Source of the DNA: Bradyrhizobium sp. CCGB12
GTDB lineage: Bacteria; Pseudomonadota; Alphaproteobacteria; Rhizobiales; Xanthobacteraceae
DNA length: 64,000 nt
NCBI RefSeq assembly: GCF_024199845.1
Contig: NZ_JANADO010000001.1
Span: 5,828,001-5,892,000, forward strand
Direction of reading: 5' to 3'
Below the pieces are notes generated by a model, which worked only from the letters and a program-made list of their open reading frames with translations, was not told the DNA's origin and made no database searches. How positions within the stretch are numbered: position 1 is the stretch's first letter; each line of letters begins with the position of its first letter. A program made the translations under genes and the position numbers. Positions 18,310-29,630 of this stretch are shown here, in pieces.

Positions 18310-18336
18310 GAGTTATAGACCTCCTTTCTATAACTC
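18310..18336. promoter_or_regulatory. Palindromic operator upstream of the Fic gene
   Basis: Perfect 10-base inverted repeat GAGTTATAGA / TCTATAACTC separated by seven bases, immediately in front of the Fic start codon and overlapping its ribosome-binding site. Position and symmetry suggest a repressor site, probably for the Fic protein's own winged-helix domain. Confidence 0.7.
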
Positions 18337-18353
18337 ACTGTGGGGCTTCAGGT

Positions 18354-18380
18354 GAGCTATAGCAAGTAAATCTATAACTC
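18354..18380. promoter_or_regulatory. Second copy of the Fic operator palindrome
   Basis: Imperfect copy of the same palindrome: GAGCTATAG followed after eight bases by TCTATAACTC. Two related sites spaced about 44 bases centre to centre would support cooperative binding over the Fic promoter. Confidence 0.6.
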
Positions 18381-18467
18381 ATTGGCGGGGGCCTGCGAGG
18401 CAACGAAGCACCCTTGACCGATGTCGCCCACTCACTTTATGTGTATTATCCAGAAAATGAGTAATAT

Positions 18468-21400
18468 ATGATAGCATCTCCGTACCAACCATTCGGCCAA
18501 CTGCTCGTTGAACTCCGCCAGAAAGCGGGGATCTCCAGCCAGGGCGAATTCGCGACCCTTGTCAAAAGCAGCCAGCAAACGGTGAGCCGCTGGGAGGCGG
18601 GGCTCTCGCGCCCACGCGACAGCCAAATGCCGCTGATCGCCGCCGTGCTGAAGGCCGACGTTGCCGATCTGCTCGAAGCTGCCGGATTCATCCGGAAGAC
18701 CGCTGTTGTGAGCTTTGACCAGCCGTTTCCGGTCGATGGCCTCACCCCGGACAGTTTCGAACGCTTCTGCCGCCATTTCCTGCAAGCCATGTACACTGAG
18801 GCCCTCGTCGAACATGCCGGCGGCCAGGGGCATACCCAGGACGGGCTCGATGTCACCGCCTCCTTCCCCGATGGCACGACGTTTAGCTTCCAGTGCAAAC
18901 GGGTCGGCGAATTCGGGCCGCAAAAGGTTCACGCAGCCGTCGCCAAACATACCGTCGCCGCCGCGAAAAAGGTTCTCCTGTTAACTAAGATCGCAAGCCC
19001 ACAGGCCCGCACCGCCATCAAAGACCATCCGGACTGGGAGATCTGGGACCGGGAGGACATCTCCTACAAAATCCGCCAGCTTCCCGTCGCCGACCAGGTC
19101 AGGCTGGTCGACATCTTTTTCCGGGGACAGCGCTTCGCCCTGCTCGGCGTCAATGAAGCGGGGCCATGGGAGACCAGTGAGGAATTCTTCGCCGCCTTCA
19201 ACAATGCCGAGGGCGTGTTCAATCATGTTTGGCATCTCGTCGGTCGCAAGGGTGATCTGGAGGCCATGGATCAGGCCTTAGGCGATCCGAGCGTTGCTGC
19301 GATCCTGCTGATCGGGACCGGTGGGTCGGGAAAATCACGCATCCTCAAACAATCGATCGAGGCTTTCGAGGAGGGCCATAAAAGTGTCGCGGTCCGCTAT
19401 CTCTCGCGAAACGCTGAACTCACGAAGAAGAGCCTCGAAGATTTGGGCAACAACGAAAAGCTGCTCGTAGTCGACGACGCTCACGATCAAACTGATCTTC
19501 AGATCCTCTTTCAGTACGCTGCCGATCCCGCCAACAAGGCCAGGCTCGTCCTTTCTCTTCGCCCCTACGGTCTGGACCACATTAAGGCCCAAGCCAGCAC
19601 CTTTTCCCTGATCGGCCCTCCGCTTCGGGAAATCGCGCTGGAGCGGCTGACCCTTACCGAAAGCGAACAGCTCGCGACCCAGGTCCTAAAAAAGCACGGC
19701 GGGCCACTCTCCGCCGCGAAAGATATCGCCCGCCTTACGCGCGATTGTCCGCTGGCCACCGTAGTCGGCGCACAAGTCGTCGCCAAGGAGAAACGGCAGT
19801 TTAGCCTCGCGCAGCAAGAGGAAACCTTTCGGAAACTGCTGTTCTCGCGCTTCCAGACCATCATTGCAGGACAGATAGGCAACAAGAGCGAAGCCGGAAC
19901 GATCAAGAAGGTCCTTCGGGTGCTCGCGCTATTGCAGCCAGTCCATCCCGAGGATGAGGCCTTGCTTCACGTCATCGAGCAAGTCGAGAGCATTAAGCCG
20001 CATGATGCCAGCCGCATCATGCGCCTGTTGACCGAGGCCGGCGTTCTGTTCAAGCGCGGCGAGCAATTCAGGTTATCGCCCGACGTGTTGGCCGACTACA
20101 TCATTGAGGAGCACTGCGTCGGTCCACTCGGTTCGTCAACAGGCTATGCCGAGATAGTGTTCGATGCCGCCAGCGAAAATCTGGCCGAGCATCTTCTGGT
20201 CAACCTCAGCAGGCTTGACTGGAGGCGCTCGGATGGTGATCCCAGCAACAGCAAGCTAATCGATGGGGTCTGGAGTAAACTTAAACCGGAGCGGGACTTT
20301 AGTGATCCGCATATCAAGGCCATTGCCGCCGTCGCCTACTACCAGCCGGCCAAGGCAATCGAATTTGCGGAGAAGTTGATTCATGCAGACAAGTTTCTCA
20401 AGCAACTTCCCGAAATTCTTCGCAACGCGGCGTTCAATTTTGCCCATGTCCGCCAGGCCTGCGAGGCCCTTTGGGAACTGGGCAGGCGCGACAGCCGCCC
20501 GCTAGAGCAGCATCCGGAACACCCGATTCGTATCTTGGCTGAATTGTGCGAAGTCCAACCCAACAAGCCCCTGGTTTACAATGAAGCGATCATCGACTTC
20601 GGGCTGTCACTCCTAGACCAGCGAGAAGCGTGGCAACCTGCCTACAGTCCGCTGGATATCCTCACGCCGGTTTTCGATACGGAAGGACACATCACCGAGT
20701 CCATTAATTTCTCGCTGACCTTCAAGCCACACTTCGTGAAGGTCGAGGCGATCAAGCCGCTTCGCACTAAGGTCTTGAGCAGAATCATCGACCTCCTCTT
20801 CGATCCGGACGTTCGTGTCGGCGTTCTTGCGGCAGACGCTCTGGCGAAGGCCTTCAGGTACCCGATGGGAATGTTCAACAGTACCGTCTCGCCGAGGATC
20901 AGGGACGAGTGGACAGGTGTCTTCGTCGAAGGCTTGAACGCAATCGAAGCCGCACTAAAAGCGCGCCCGGTAGACGACCTCGTCAAACTATCGGTATGGA
21001 AAGCCATCTCTTGGCACGTCCAGTACGGGAAAGGTGACGCCTCGGACGCGGCACGCCACCTGCAGGCAGGCCTTCCTAGCTCTCTTGAATTTCGGACCCT
21101 GACAGTGCTCATCGATGGTCATGGCGTTGAATTTCGGCGCATCGACCCGATCAAGCACCGGGAGAAATGGGCAGCGCACATCGCTGCCCTGGTTAGAGAC
21201 CTGGAAACCTCCTATCCAAACGCGGAGGCACGTCGCGCATTCATCGGCGGCCTTCTCGGCAGCATTTCCAGGAACTACAAGAAATCGTCGGCGACACCTT
21301 ATGCCTTGTACGAGGCCCTGATCCGGTCGTCGATAGATTTCTGCCGAGTCACCCTGAACAACGCATTGGCCCAACCGGATTCCGAAACTGTCCGGTTTCT

Positions 21401-22490
21401 GCCCGGAGCGCTGATTGCTCTGTGGGATCACAGCCCGGATGAAGCACGTGCTGCAACAGGGGATCTGCTTGCGACAGGACGCGAACAATTCCTGTCGTCG
21501 GTTGCGCAGGCCTATTCCCGAGTCCTGACCAGCGGGCTCTACAGCGATTCAGATATCGCTGTCTTGCGGCGGCTCCTATCCAGCCCGAGTGCTTGGGTCG
21601 CCCGAAATGCAATTAATACTCTCACCAGCCTGCCCGAAGAGAAGGTCAGCCTCGTCATCGAACTAGCCCGAGTTGCTAACATCGGCGATTCACACCAGCT
21701 GGCTGACGAGTTGCTGACGGTCTTCACGTTCAACGAACTGTTCAAGCATCTGGCGGTGGAAGACGTGAACGCCCTCCTGGAAAAACTGATGGCAGTTGCC
21801 GAGCTTGAGGGTCATTGGGTGGAAGAGTTCCTGGCTCACGCCTCGCAGGCGTATCCCCGAGAGACCATGGCTTTCTTCATGCGCCGGGTCGACCGCGCCG
21901 GTGAGAAGGAGCAACGGAAATACCGCCCCATCAACCATGGGCCTTATGGTCGCGTCCCCTTGCGCTTTCGCGATTCCGGAGTCTACCCGGAACTGCTTCG
22001 GACGGTGGCCGAGTGGATGAGAGCCGGCAAGGACAAGCCCTTCCTTTTCGGCTACCGTGCTCGCGAGCTGTTCGAAACCTGTTTTAGGCCGTTTGACGGC
22101 GAGACCGTCAAGTTTCTCGAAGAATGGATCGCGACATCCGACGAGCAGGACTTGAACCTCATCGCCGGCATCCTCAACGGGGCACACCATACCTTCGTAT
22201 TCACCCATCGTCCGTTCGTTGAGCGCTATCTGGAGAAAGCCAAGCAGGTCGGCCCGAAGGCGCTAAAGCACGCGATCGGCGCCCTCTTCAGCTCGGCAGT
22301 CAGCGGTGTCCGATCAGGTACTCCCGGAGAACCGATGCCGCGAGATATTTCCATGAAGGAGCGGAGCGAGCAGGTACTCCGATCGCTGCCGCGGTTTTCG
22401 CCCGCTCATAAGCTTTACGACGGAATTCGTAAACACGCCGAGGAGGGTCTTGCGGAGTCCCGGCACGTCAAGGAATCCTTTGAGGACTGA
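18468..22490 (+). CDS. XRE-HTH / PD-(D/E)XK nuclease / STAND NTPase / helical repeat protein
   Basis: This is a 1340-aa single-chain protein. Residues 8-72 are a lambda-repressor-like HTH (LRQKAGISSQGEFATLV, SSQQTVSRWEAG). Residues about 92-215 are an Mrr-like restriction nuclease: GHTQDGLDV with Asp125/Asp128 and FQCK with Gln142 and Lys144. Then a P-loop NTPase: GTGGSGKS (283-290) and Walker B LLVVDDAHD (332-340), in the style of STAND/AAA regulators. From about 560 to the end it is alpha-helical and repeat-like, as in sensor arms. The combination of nuclease effector, switch NTPase and sensor matches Avs-type anti-phage proteins, with an unusual DNA-binding head that could give self-repression. 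Defence activity is inference. Confidence 0.82.
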   Translation: MIASPYQPFGQLLVELRQKAGISSQGEFATLVKSSQQTVSRWEAGLSRPRDSQMPLIAAVLKADVADLLEAAGFIRKTAVVSFDQPFPVDGLTPDSFERFCRHFLQAMYTEALVEHAGGQGHTQDGLDVTASFPDGTTFSFQCKRVGEFGPQKVHAAVAKHTVAAAKKVLLLTKIASPQARTAIKDHPDWEIWDREDISYKIRQLPVADQVRLVDIFFRGQRFALLGVNEAGPWETSEEFFAAFNNAEGVFNHVWHLVGRKGDLEAMDQALGDPSVAAILLIGTGGSGKSRILKQSIEAFEEGHKSVAVRYLSRNAELTKKSLEDLGNNEKLLVVDDAHDQTDLQILFQYAADPANKARLVLSLRPYGLDHIKAQASTFSLIGPPLREIALERLTLTESEQLATQVLKKHGGPLSAAKDIARLTRDCPLATVVGAQVVAKEKRQFSLAQQEETFRKLLFSRFQTIIAGQIGNKSEAGTIKKVLRVLALLQPVHPEDEALLHVIEQVESIKPHDASRIMRLLTEAGVLFKRGEQFRLSPDVLADYIIEEHCVGPLGSSTGYAEIVFDAASENLAEHLLVNLSRLDWRRSDGDPSNSKLIDGVWSKLKPERDFSDPHIKAIAAVAYYQPAKAIEFAEKLIHADKFLKQLPEILRNAAFNFAHVRQACEALWELGRRDSRPLEQHPEHPIRILAELCEVQPNKPLVYNEAIIDFGLSLLDQREAWQPAYSPLDILTPVFDTEGHITESINFSLTFKPHFVKVEAIKPLRTKVLSRIIDLLFDPDVRVGVLAADALAKAFRYPMGMFNSTVSPRIRDEWTGVFVEGLNAIEAALKARPVDDLVKLSVWKAISWHVQYGKGDASDAARHLQAGLPSSLEFRTLTVLIDGHGVEFRRIDPIKHREKWAAHIAALVRDLETSYPNAEARRAFIGGLLGSISRNYKKSSATPYALYEALIRSSIDFCRVTLNNALAQPDSETVRFLPGALIALWDHSPDEARAATGDLLATGREQFLSSVAQAYSRVLTSGLYSDSDIAVLRRLLSSPSAWVARNAINTLTSLPEEKVSLVIELARVANIGDSHQLADELLTVFTFNELFKHLAVEDVNALLEKLMAVAELEGHWVEEFLAHASQAYPRETMAFFMRRVDRAGEKEQRKYRPINHGPYGRVPLRFRDSGVYPELLRTVAEWMRAGKDKPFLFGYRARELFETCFRPFDGETVKFLEEWIATSDEQDLNLIAGILNGAHHTFVFTHRPFVERYLEKAKQVGPKALKHAIGALFSSAVSGVRSGTPGEPMPRDISMKERSEQVLRSLPRFSPAHKLYDGIRKHAEEGLAESRHVKESFED

Positions 22491-22510
22491 TTCGCAGCTG
22501 GAGGAATATT

Positions 22511-22714
22511 GTGGTGGACGTCATCTGGATGCCGACAGCGATGCCAAGCGAACGCCATGTTGTCGTTCGGGCTCACCGAATGGGGCAGCCGCCGATCGAC
22601 AAAGATTATTTCTCTGTGAGTGACGAGACCGATTGGAAAGGAAGCGGTCCCTTCGACATGCGTTTGGACGAAACGATCGAACGAGCTAAAAGCGTTGCGC
22701 AGAAAAGGGCCTGA
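22511..22714 (+). CDS. Small hypothetical protein after the STAND gene
   Basis: A GTG start at 22511 (or 22514) follows a GGAGGA Shine-Dalgarno sequence by five bases, 20 bases after the STAND stop codon, so it is probably in the same operon. The 67-aa product is polar and acidic in its middle (VSDETDWKGSGPFDM) with a basic helical end (TIERAKSVAQKRA). No family recognised. It might be a modulator of the large protein, but nothing in the sequence proves this. Confidence 0.5.
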   Translation: MVDVIWMPTAMPSERHVVVRAHRMGQPPIDKDYFSVSDETDWKGSGPFDMRLDETIERAKSVAQKRA

Positions 22715-22829
22715 CGCAGGTGGTGGTGATCAGAGCAACGTAACGCAGACCGACGGGGGGCCTGGTGGCGACCGTCAAACAAGAGATATTTTCCAAGGTA
22801 TTCACGACGGCTCCGAAGACCGTATCCAC

Positions 22830-23043
22830 CGCTATTGCTTCGCTCTGCCGCGAGGTCAGTCCCCAACATCAGCCAATTATGGTGCCCGTCCGTCCCGAGC
22901 CCGGCGCGAGCATCGGCGAGTGCTTCAACAACGTGAACGCAAAGGTTATCGCCGGTCGACAGTTGCGGGATCGCAAGGATCTGCGACAGCTTGGATGCCT
23001 GCGCCTTTCCAGCGCCGGGCGGCCCCAAGAGCACGAGTCTCAT
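22830..23043 (-). pseudogene. adk: Adenylate kinase fragment
   Basis: The minus-strand reading from 23043 begins with MRLVLLGPPGAGKAQASKL and continues IPQLSTGDN, the P-loop and AMP-binding start of adenylate kinase. The P-loop has lost the normal GT after GAGK. After about 35 residues the similarity continues only weakly and in changed frames to about 22830. The rest of the enzyme is absent. This is a degenerate gene fragment marking the end of the accessory region. Confidence 0.65.
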
Positions 23044-23128
23044 CTCTTTTCTCCGTCAAGGCGATACCGCACACTGCTCGGCAATTCGCCGAGCCGTGCG
23101 GAACCAACAGCAGCAACCACATCGATCA

Positions 23129-25102
<1,974 letters not shown>

Positions 25103-25368
25103 CGAAAATCCTCCTTTCATTGCATACATGCACTCTCATCATCTGGAGGGTGCGGCCACGCTTCTCGTAATCCGGCGACGGAAAAAGGGGCCGCCACCGT
25201 AAGCCAGCAGCGGCCCATCCCAGTCTAGGGAGGTTCAGCAGACGAGCCGGTCTGCCAGCGGGTCCATGTGCTGCGGCGCTTGCCAGAAGCCGAGCAAGAC
25301 GAATCCAAAGGATTGGGGCCGGCGAGGGAGACATGATGATCTCGCCGGCTCCCAAGAGGCACGCGCGA

Positions 25369-26991
25369 TCAGCTATTGATGTCTCGACCGCGTGTTTCCG
25401 GCAGCAGCAGAGCTCCGATAACCGCCGTCGAAGCTGCGAACGCGATGGTGTACCAGAGCCCACCGAAGATGTTGCCGGTTGCGATGACAACTGCAGTTGC
25501 AACGAATGGCGCAAATCCTCCGATCCAGCCGTTGCCGAACTGGAGGGCGACTGAAACCCCGCTGTATCGGATGCGAACAGGAAACAGCTCGACCAAGAGG
25601 GCGCCAAGCGGGCCGTAGACCATCGTCGCCAGGAACACGAGGGCGAAGAGCACTGCGATGACCATGGGACCGTTGGGCTCCACCGGCGCCTTCAATGCCG
25701 GTAAGCCTCTTTCAGTAAGCACCTTGAGGACCCTCGCTTCATCGAAGGCGACCGCAGCGTCATCACCGATCTGGACGGTGAGAGATGCAGCATCCGCCTT
25801 CACAACATAGGGAACAGCCCGCGCGGTCAAGAACGACTTGACGCGGGAGCACTCCTTCGTCGCCTGGGGACTGAAGAGCTGACCGAATAATGATTGGTCC
25901 TCACTACAGTCGTTTGCGTGAATCACTACCGAAGTTTTTGCGCGGAAATCGGCAAGCGCGGGATTTCCGTAGGTTGCCAACCCCTGGAAGAGCGGGTTGA
26001 ACAATAAGGCCGACAAGGCGCATCCTGCAACAACGAGCGGCTTGCGCCCGATCTTGTCGGATAGCCAGCCAAAAAACACAAAGAACGGTGTTCCTAGCAT
26101 CAGCGCGACAAGTAGATAGAAGTTAGCCTGTTCGAGGCTCATCTTCAGCACAGTCGTCATGAAATAGAGGCTGTAGAAATGGCCCGTATACCAAATCACA
26201 GCCTGACCAGCCACGACTCCGAAGATTGCGACCAGCACGAGGCGCAGATTGCGACGGTCACCGAACGTATCGATGATCGGATTTTTCGAGCCTTTGCCCT
26301 CAGCCTTCATTTGCTGGAACACCGGCGATTCGTGCATCTTGAGGCGGATGTACAAGGAGAGGACCAGAAGGGCGATCGATCCGACGAACGGAATCCGCCA
26401 TCCCCAGCTCGCGAAGCTCTCGGCAGACATCGAAGAGCGACACAGAAGGACCACAACGAGCGAGAGAAATAATCCCAGCGTCGCCGTGATCTGGATCCAG
26501 CTTGTTGTGAAGCCTCTCCGATCCGCATCCGAATGCTCCGCAACATAGGTCACGGCCCCCCCGAATTCTCCGCCGACGGCGAGCCCTTGCAGCAGCCGCA
26601 GGCCGACCAGGATGGTTGGAGCCCACCAGCCAAAAGTTTCGAAAGTAGGCAGCAGCCCGACTGCCGCGGTGGCCAGGCCCATCACCAGCATGGTGGCGAG
26701 AAACGTCTTCTTGCGTCCGACGAGATCGCCGAGCCGTCCAAAGACGACCGCGCCAAACGGACGAAGGACGAAGCCCGCCCCAAATGTCGCCAACGCGGCG
26801 AGCAATGCCGCTGTTTCATTTCCCTTTGGGAAAAAGAGCGTACTGAAGAATGCGGCCAATGAGCCGTAGACGAAGAAATCATACCATTCGAAAACGGTGC
26901 CGAGGGCAGCGGCGAAGATGACGCGTTTCGTGTCGCGATCAAGACGACGAGAAGCGAGACTGGTTTCTGATTCCATGGCGTGAACTGACAT
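25369..26991 (-). CDS. MFS transporter, metabolite:H+ symporter type
   Basis: Start at 26991 is favoured by GGGAGGA just upstream; an earlier start at 27009 would overlap the hydrolase gene. The product is 540 aa with twelve hydrophobic segments. FEWYDFFVYGSLA in the first helix and GRLGDLVGRKKTF between helices 2 and 3 are MHS-family signatures, as is FGWLSDKIGRKPLV at the second repeat. A hydrophilic insert of about 100 residues with two cysteines (DCSEDQ and KECSR) lies in the loop between helices 7 and 8. These transporters import organic acids or related small molecules with protons. It follows the alpha/beta hydrolase gene by 14 bases and shares its sigma-54 promoter. Substrate unknown. 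Confidence 0.88.
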   Translation of the reverse strand: MSVHAMESETSLASRRLDRDTKRVIFAAALGTVFEWYDFFVYGSLAAFFSTLFFPKGNETAALLAALATFGAGFVLRPFGAVVFGRLGDLVGRKKTFLATMLVMGLATAAVGLLPTFETFGWWAPTILVGLRLLQGLAVGGEFGGAVTYVAEHSDADRRGFTTSWIQITATLGLFLSLVVVLLCRSSMSAESFASWGWRIPFVGSIALLVLSLYIRLKMHESPVFQQMKAEGKGSKNPIIDTFGDRRNLRLVLVAIFGVVAGQAVIWYTGHFYSLYFMTTVLKMSLEQANFYLLVALMLGTPFFVFFGWLSDKIGRKPLVVAGCALSALLFNPLFQGLATYGNPALADFRAKTSVVIHANDCSEDQSLFGQLFSPQATKECSRVKSFLTARAVPYVVKADAASLTVQIGDDAAVAFDEARVLKVLTERGLPALKAPVEPNGPMVIAVLFALVFLATMVYGPLGALLVELFPVRIRYSGVSVALQFGNGWIGGFAPFVATAVVIATGNIFGGLWYTIAFAASTAVIGALLLPETRGRDINS

Positions 26992-27005
26992 CTTGTCCTC
27001 CCGCG

Positions 27006-27842
27006 TCAAACGTTCTGGTGCAGGTGAGAAGTCGCGCTTGCATCAATGCGCGGCGGCGGCAGGCCCTGGCGCATCAGAAAATCGCCCAACAAGCGATTGA
27101 AAGTATCCGGTAGCTCAAGCATGGGGAAATGCCCGGCCCACGGGATGTTGTAGAGTTGGCTATTCGGAATACCTCTCGCCAACGTTCGCGACTCGTTTGG
27201 CGGAGTGATGATGTCCTCATCGCCGACCACGACCATCGTCGGCACATGGATATCTCCAAGTCTTGCACGATTGTCCGACGCATTGAGCGATGCGATCGCC
27301 TGGCGCGCCACGAAGGCAGGCGTCTGTGCAACCTCATCCTTGGCAAAATCGATCAGTGCGGCGCTTGCACGAGAACCGAAGGATCGTTCGATGACTTTCT
27401 GGCTCGCGGCGACAACGCCCAGATCTTCAATGGCCTTGAGCACGTTGTCGACGTTGACGTCGGCGCCTAACCCATGCGGCGTGGCTCCCACCAGCACGAG
27501 CGCGCGCACGCGATCGGGATAAGAGAGCGCGAAATTCTGGACGACCGTACCGCCCATTGAGAGACCGATGAGCACGGCAGATTCGATGCCGAGCGTTTGA
27601 TACACTTTCAGCACGTCTTCGACGAAGGTACCGATCGTATATTCCCGGTCCTCGGGACCCGGCGAAAGGCCGTGACCGGGCAGATTGATGCGCACCATCT
27701 GGTGACGGGCTGAAAACGCTTCGACCTGCTCGCGCCAGAACTCGGCCGTGGTCGTAAAGCCGTGCACGAATACCAGCGGCGTTCCCTCTCCAGACACCTG
27801 CACGACGGTGTCCCCGATTGTGATGGTTCTAATGGCCGTCAT
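27006..27842 (-). CDS. Alpha/beta hydrolase
   Basis: A 278-aa alpha/beta hydrolase. FVHGFTTTAEFW forms the oxyanion region, GLSMGG holds the nucleophile Ser, VVGDEDIITP the acid Asp and WAGHFPMLE the His, so the triad is complete. The closest general types are 3-oxoadipate enol-lactonase-like and carboxylesterase-like enzymes. A strong Shine-Dalgarno GGGAGGAG precedes the ATG. It is the first gene of a sigma-54-driven operon with the MFS transporter, which suggests uptake and hydrolysis of one inducing compound. The exact substrate cannot be read from the sequence. Confidence 0.88.
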   Translation of the reverse strand: MTAIRTITIGDTVVQVSGEGTPLVFVHGFTTTAEFWREQVEAFSARHQMVRINLPGHGLSPGPEDREYTIGTFVEDVLKVYQTLGIESAVLIGLSMGGTVVQNFALSYPDRVRALVLVGATPHGLGADVNVDNVLKAIEDLGVVAASQKVIERSFGSRASAALIDFAKDEVAQTPAFVARQAIASLNASDNRARLGDIHVPTMVVVGDEDIITPPNESRTLARGIPNSQLYNIPWAGHFPMLELPDTFNRLLGDFLMRQGLPPPRIDASATSHLHQNV

Positions 27843-27880
27843 TACGCTCCTCCCGAGTTTGATTTCCTAACGAGAGGTTC

Positions 27881-27895
27881 GCAAGCGCCGTGCCA
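27881..27895 (-). promoter_or_regulatory. Sigma-54 (-24/-12) promoter of the hydrolase-MFS operon
   Basis: On the minus strand the sequence TGGCAC, five bases, TTGCG matches the sigma-54 consensus with the invariant GG and GC at the right spacing. Transcription would start about 27 bases before the hydrolase ATG. A sigma-54 activator gene and a palindromic enhancer lie just upstream. Confidence 0.85.
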
Positions 27896-28013
27896 CTCCT
27901 GCGTCCTGCGACGTGACGCCGCCCAACACTCTGAGGAAGCAGCAAAATTCTCGTGACCGCGGCGGCCCGGTATCGTTTGACGTTCATTGGTCGCGAAGCT
28001 AGTGTATCATTTA

Positions 28014-28031
28014 CGTGACATTCATGTCGCG
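28014..28031. promoter_or_regulatory. Palindromic upstream activating site
   Basis: The 18-base near-palindrome with arms CGTGACAT and ATGTCGCG lies about 127 bases upstream of the -24 element, the usual enhancer distance. A third half-site (GCGTGACAC) follows at 28035. It also sits at the very start of the activator gene, so binding may repress that gene. Confidence 0.65.
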
Positions 28032-28036
28032 CAAGC

Positions 28037-29416
28037 GTGACACTTGTTCAGACCGGATTTCCGCAAATGGTCCTTTCGCAGTGGGTTGCCGGATCGTCGG
28101 AAGAGGCAGGCTTCCTGAGGCTTGTTCTCGATCATGTCTCAGACTGCCTCGTCGCGGTTGACACGTCCGGCACGATTGTCCTGATCAACCAACCGTATTG
28201 CCGGCTCCTGGGCGGCGCGGCGGACGACTTCGTCGGACGACATATCACCGACGTCGTGGGGCCACAGACCAAGCTTCATCTCGTGGCTCGGGGAGAAGGG
28301 AGCCATGTCGGCTACCCGTTGAAAGTACGCGGCCACCAACTCATCACGCGACAAGTTCCCGTACTCCAGGATGGGCAGATCATTGGAGCTGTCGGCTTGG
28401 CCTTGTTTTCGGATCTTGGCGCCCTGAAGCGAACTTTCCGACGGGCTACTCAAGCCGAGCTGGAGATGCCCCAGGGCAACAAGCCTTGGCGCTCCCGATT
28501 CAGCATGAGCGACATCGCTGGCCAAGGAGAGCTCATGGATACGTACCGCGACTCGCTCGAGGTGGTCGCCGGACACGATCTCCCCGTGCTGATCTCCGGC
28601 GAGACCGGTTCCGGCAAGGAATTGGCCGCTCATGCCATCCACGCGAGTTCCAGCAGATCCGAAGGGCCGTTCGTTTGGATCAATTGCGCTTCGATTCCAG
28701 GCGAACTGATCGAAGCTGAGTTGTTCGGTTACGAAGGCGGCGCGTTCACCGGCGCGCGTAGTCGTGGAAAGCTCGGGAAATTCGAGCTGGCTTCCGGCGG
28801 CACCCTATTCCTCGACGAGATCGGAGATATGCCGCTGCACCTGCAGGGCAGCCTGCTGCGCGTTCTCCAAACAAACGAGATCGTGCGCGTCGGCGGCACG
28901 ACCCCAGTCGCCGTCAAGGCCCGCGTGGTTTGCGCGACCAACCACTCACTTCCGGAACTGGCTCGCACAGGCCGCTTCAGACAGGACCTCTATTACCGCC
29001 TCAGCGTACTGCCTGTTGACGTCCCCTCCCTTCGCGATCGCGATGACATCGAATTTCTTGCCCGGCAATTGCTGCTTCGGATCGCGGCCCGGCTGAACGC
29101 GGTACCGAGAGATCTGAGCCGAAAAGAGATGACGTCGCTTGTTGCGCACAGATGGCCAGGCAACGTCCGAGAGCTTGAGAACGTACTCACCCGGTTTATC
29201 GTAACAGGCCGGCTGATGACACTTCCCGCCAGTCCGCCCAAAGCGCCGGAGGTGGACCTCGCGCCGCAGCCACTCAAGCAGCGCATCCAGTCACAGACCG
29301 CCACGGAAATTCGAGCTGCCTTGCAGCAATCCGGAGGCAACAAGCGCCGCGCAGCCGAGTTGCTGGGCATCAGCCGGGCACATCTCTACCGACTCTTGGG
29401 AGAACAAAGCCAGTAG
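28037..29416 (+). CDS. Sigma-54-dependent activator (PAS-AAA+-HTH)
   Basis: The 459-aa reading starts at a GTG (28037); an ATG at 28067 is an alternative, and neither has a strong ribosome site. A PAS domain (about 25-130, [19 protein letters not shown]) would sense a ligand. The AAA+ domain has Walker A GETGSGKE, the GAFTGA loop that contacts sigma-54 and Walker [13 protein letters not shown] Fis-type HTH ends the protein ([22 protein letters not shown]). There is no receiver domain, so control is by ligand rather than phosphorylation. It is divergent from the hydrolase-MFS operon, whose promoter is sigma-54 type, and may also act on the nitrile hydratase operon. All ATPase motifs look intact. 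Confidence 0.95.
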   Translation: MTLVQTGFPQMVLSQWVAGSSEEAGFLRLVLDHVSDCLVAVDTSGTIVLINQPYCRLLGGAADDFVGRHITDVVGPQTKLHLVARGEGSHVGYPLKVRGHQLITRQVPVLQDGQIIGAVGLALFSDLGALKRTFRRATQAELEMPQGNKPWRSRFSMSDIAGQGELMDTYRDSLEVVAGHDLPVLISGETGSGKELAAHAIHASSSRSEGPFVWINCASIPGELIEAELFGYEGGAFTGARSRGKLGKFELASGGTLFLDEIGDMPLHLQGSLLRVLQTNEIVRVGGTTPVAVKARVVCATNHSLPELARTGRFRQDLYYRLSVLPVDVPSLRDRDDIEFLARQLLLRIAARLNAVPRDLSRKEMTSLVAHRWPGNVRELENVLTRFIVTGRLMTLPASPPKAPEVDLAPQPLKQRIQSQTATEIRAALQQSGGNKRRAAELLGISRAHLYRLLGEQSQ

Positions 29417-29630
29417 CCGCGAGCGCTGATCTGCGCCTGCGGAGGCCAAGGCCGAGCTTTCGCCCGGAGGCGCCGAGGCCGCGCCTTACAAATCCGTCAA
29501 GGCGACGCGATAAGACCCACGCCCCCTGCGGCTCATTAGCGAAGTATCTGAGGCGCTGGATATCGGTTGAAGGTCGGTGCGTCGCTTTGCAACACGTCGA
29601 CAACGGTCAACTGCATCGGCTGGCTTGCAA

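Noticed and set aside
22606..23043. Minus-strand 145-aa frame as an intact adenylate kinase
   Set aside because: Only the first 35 residues or so resemble Adk, the P-loop is altered and the rest does not match.
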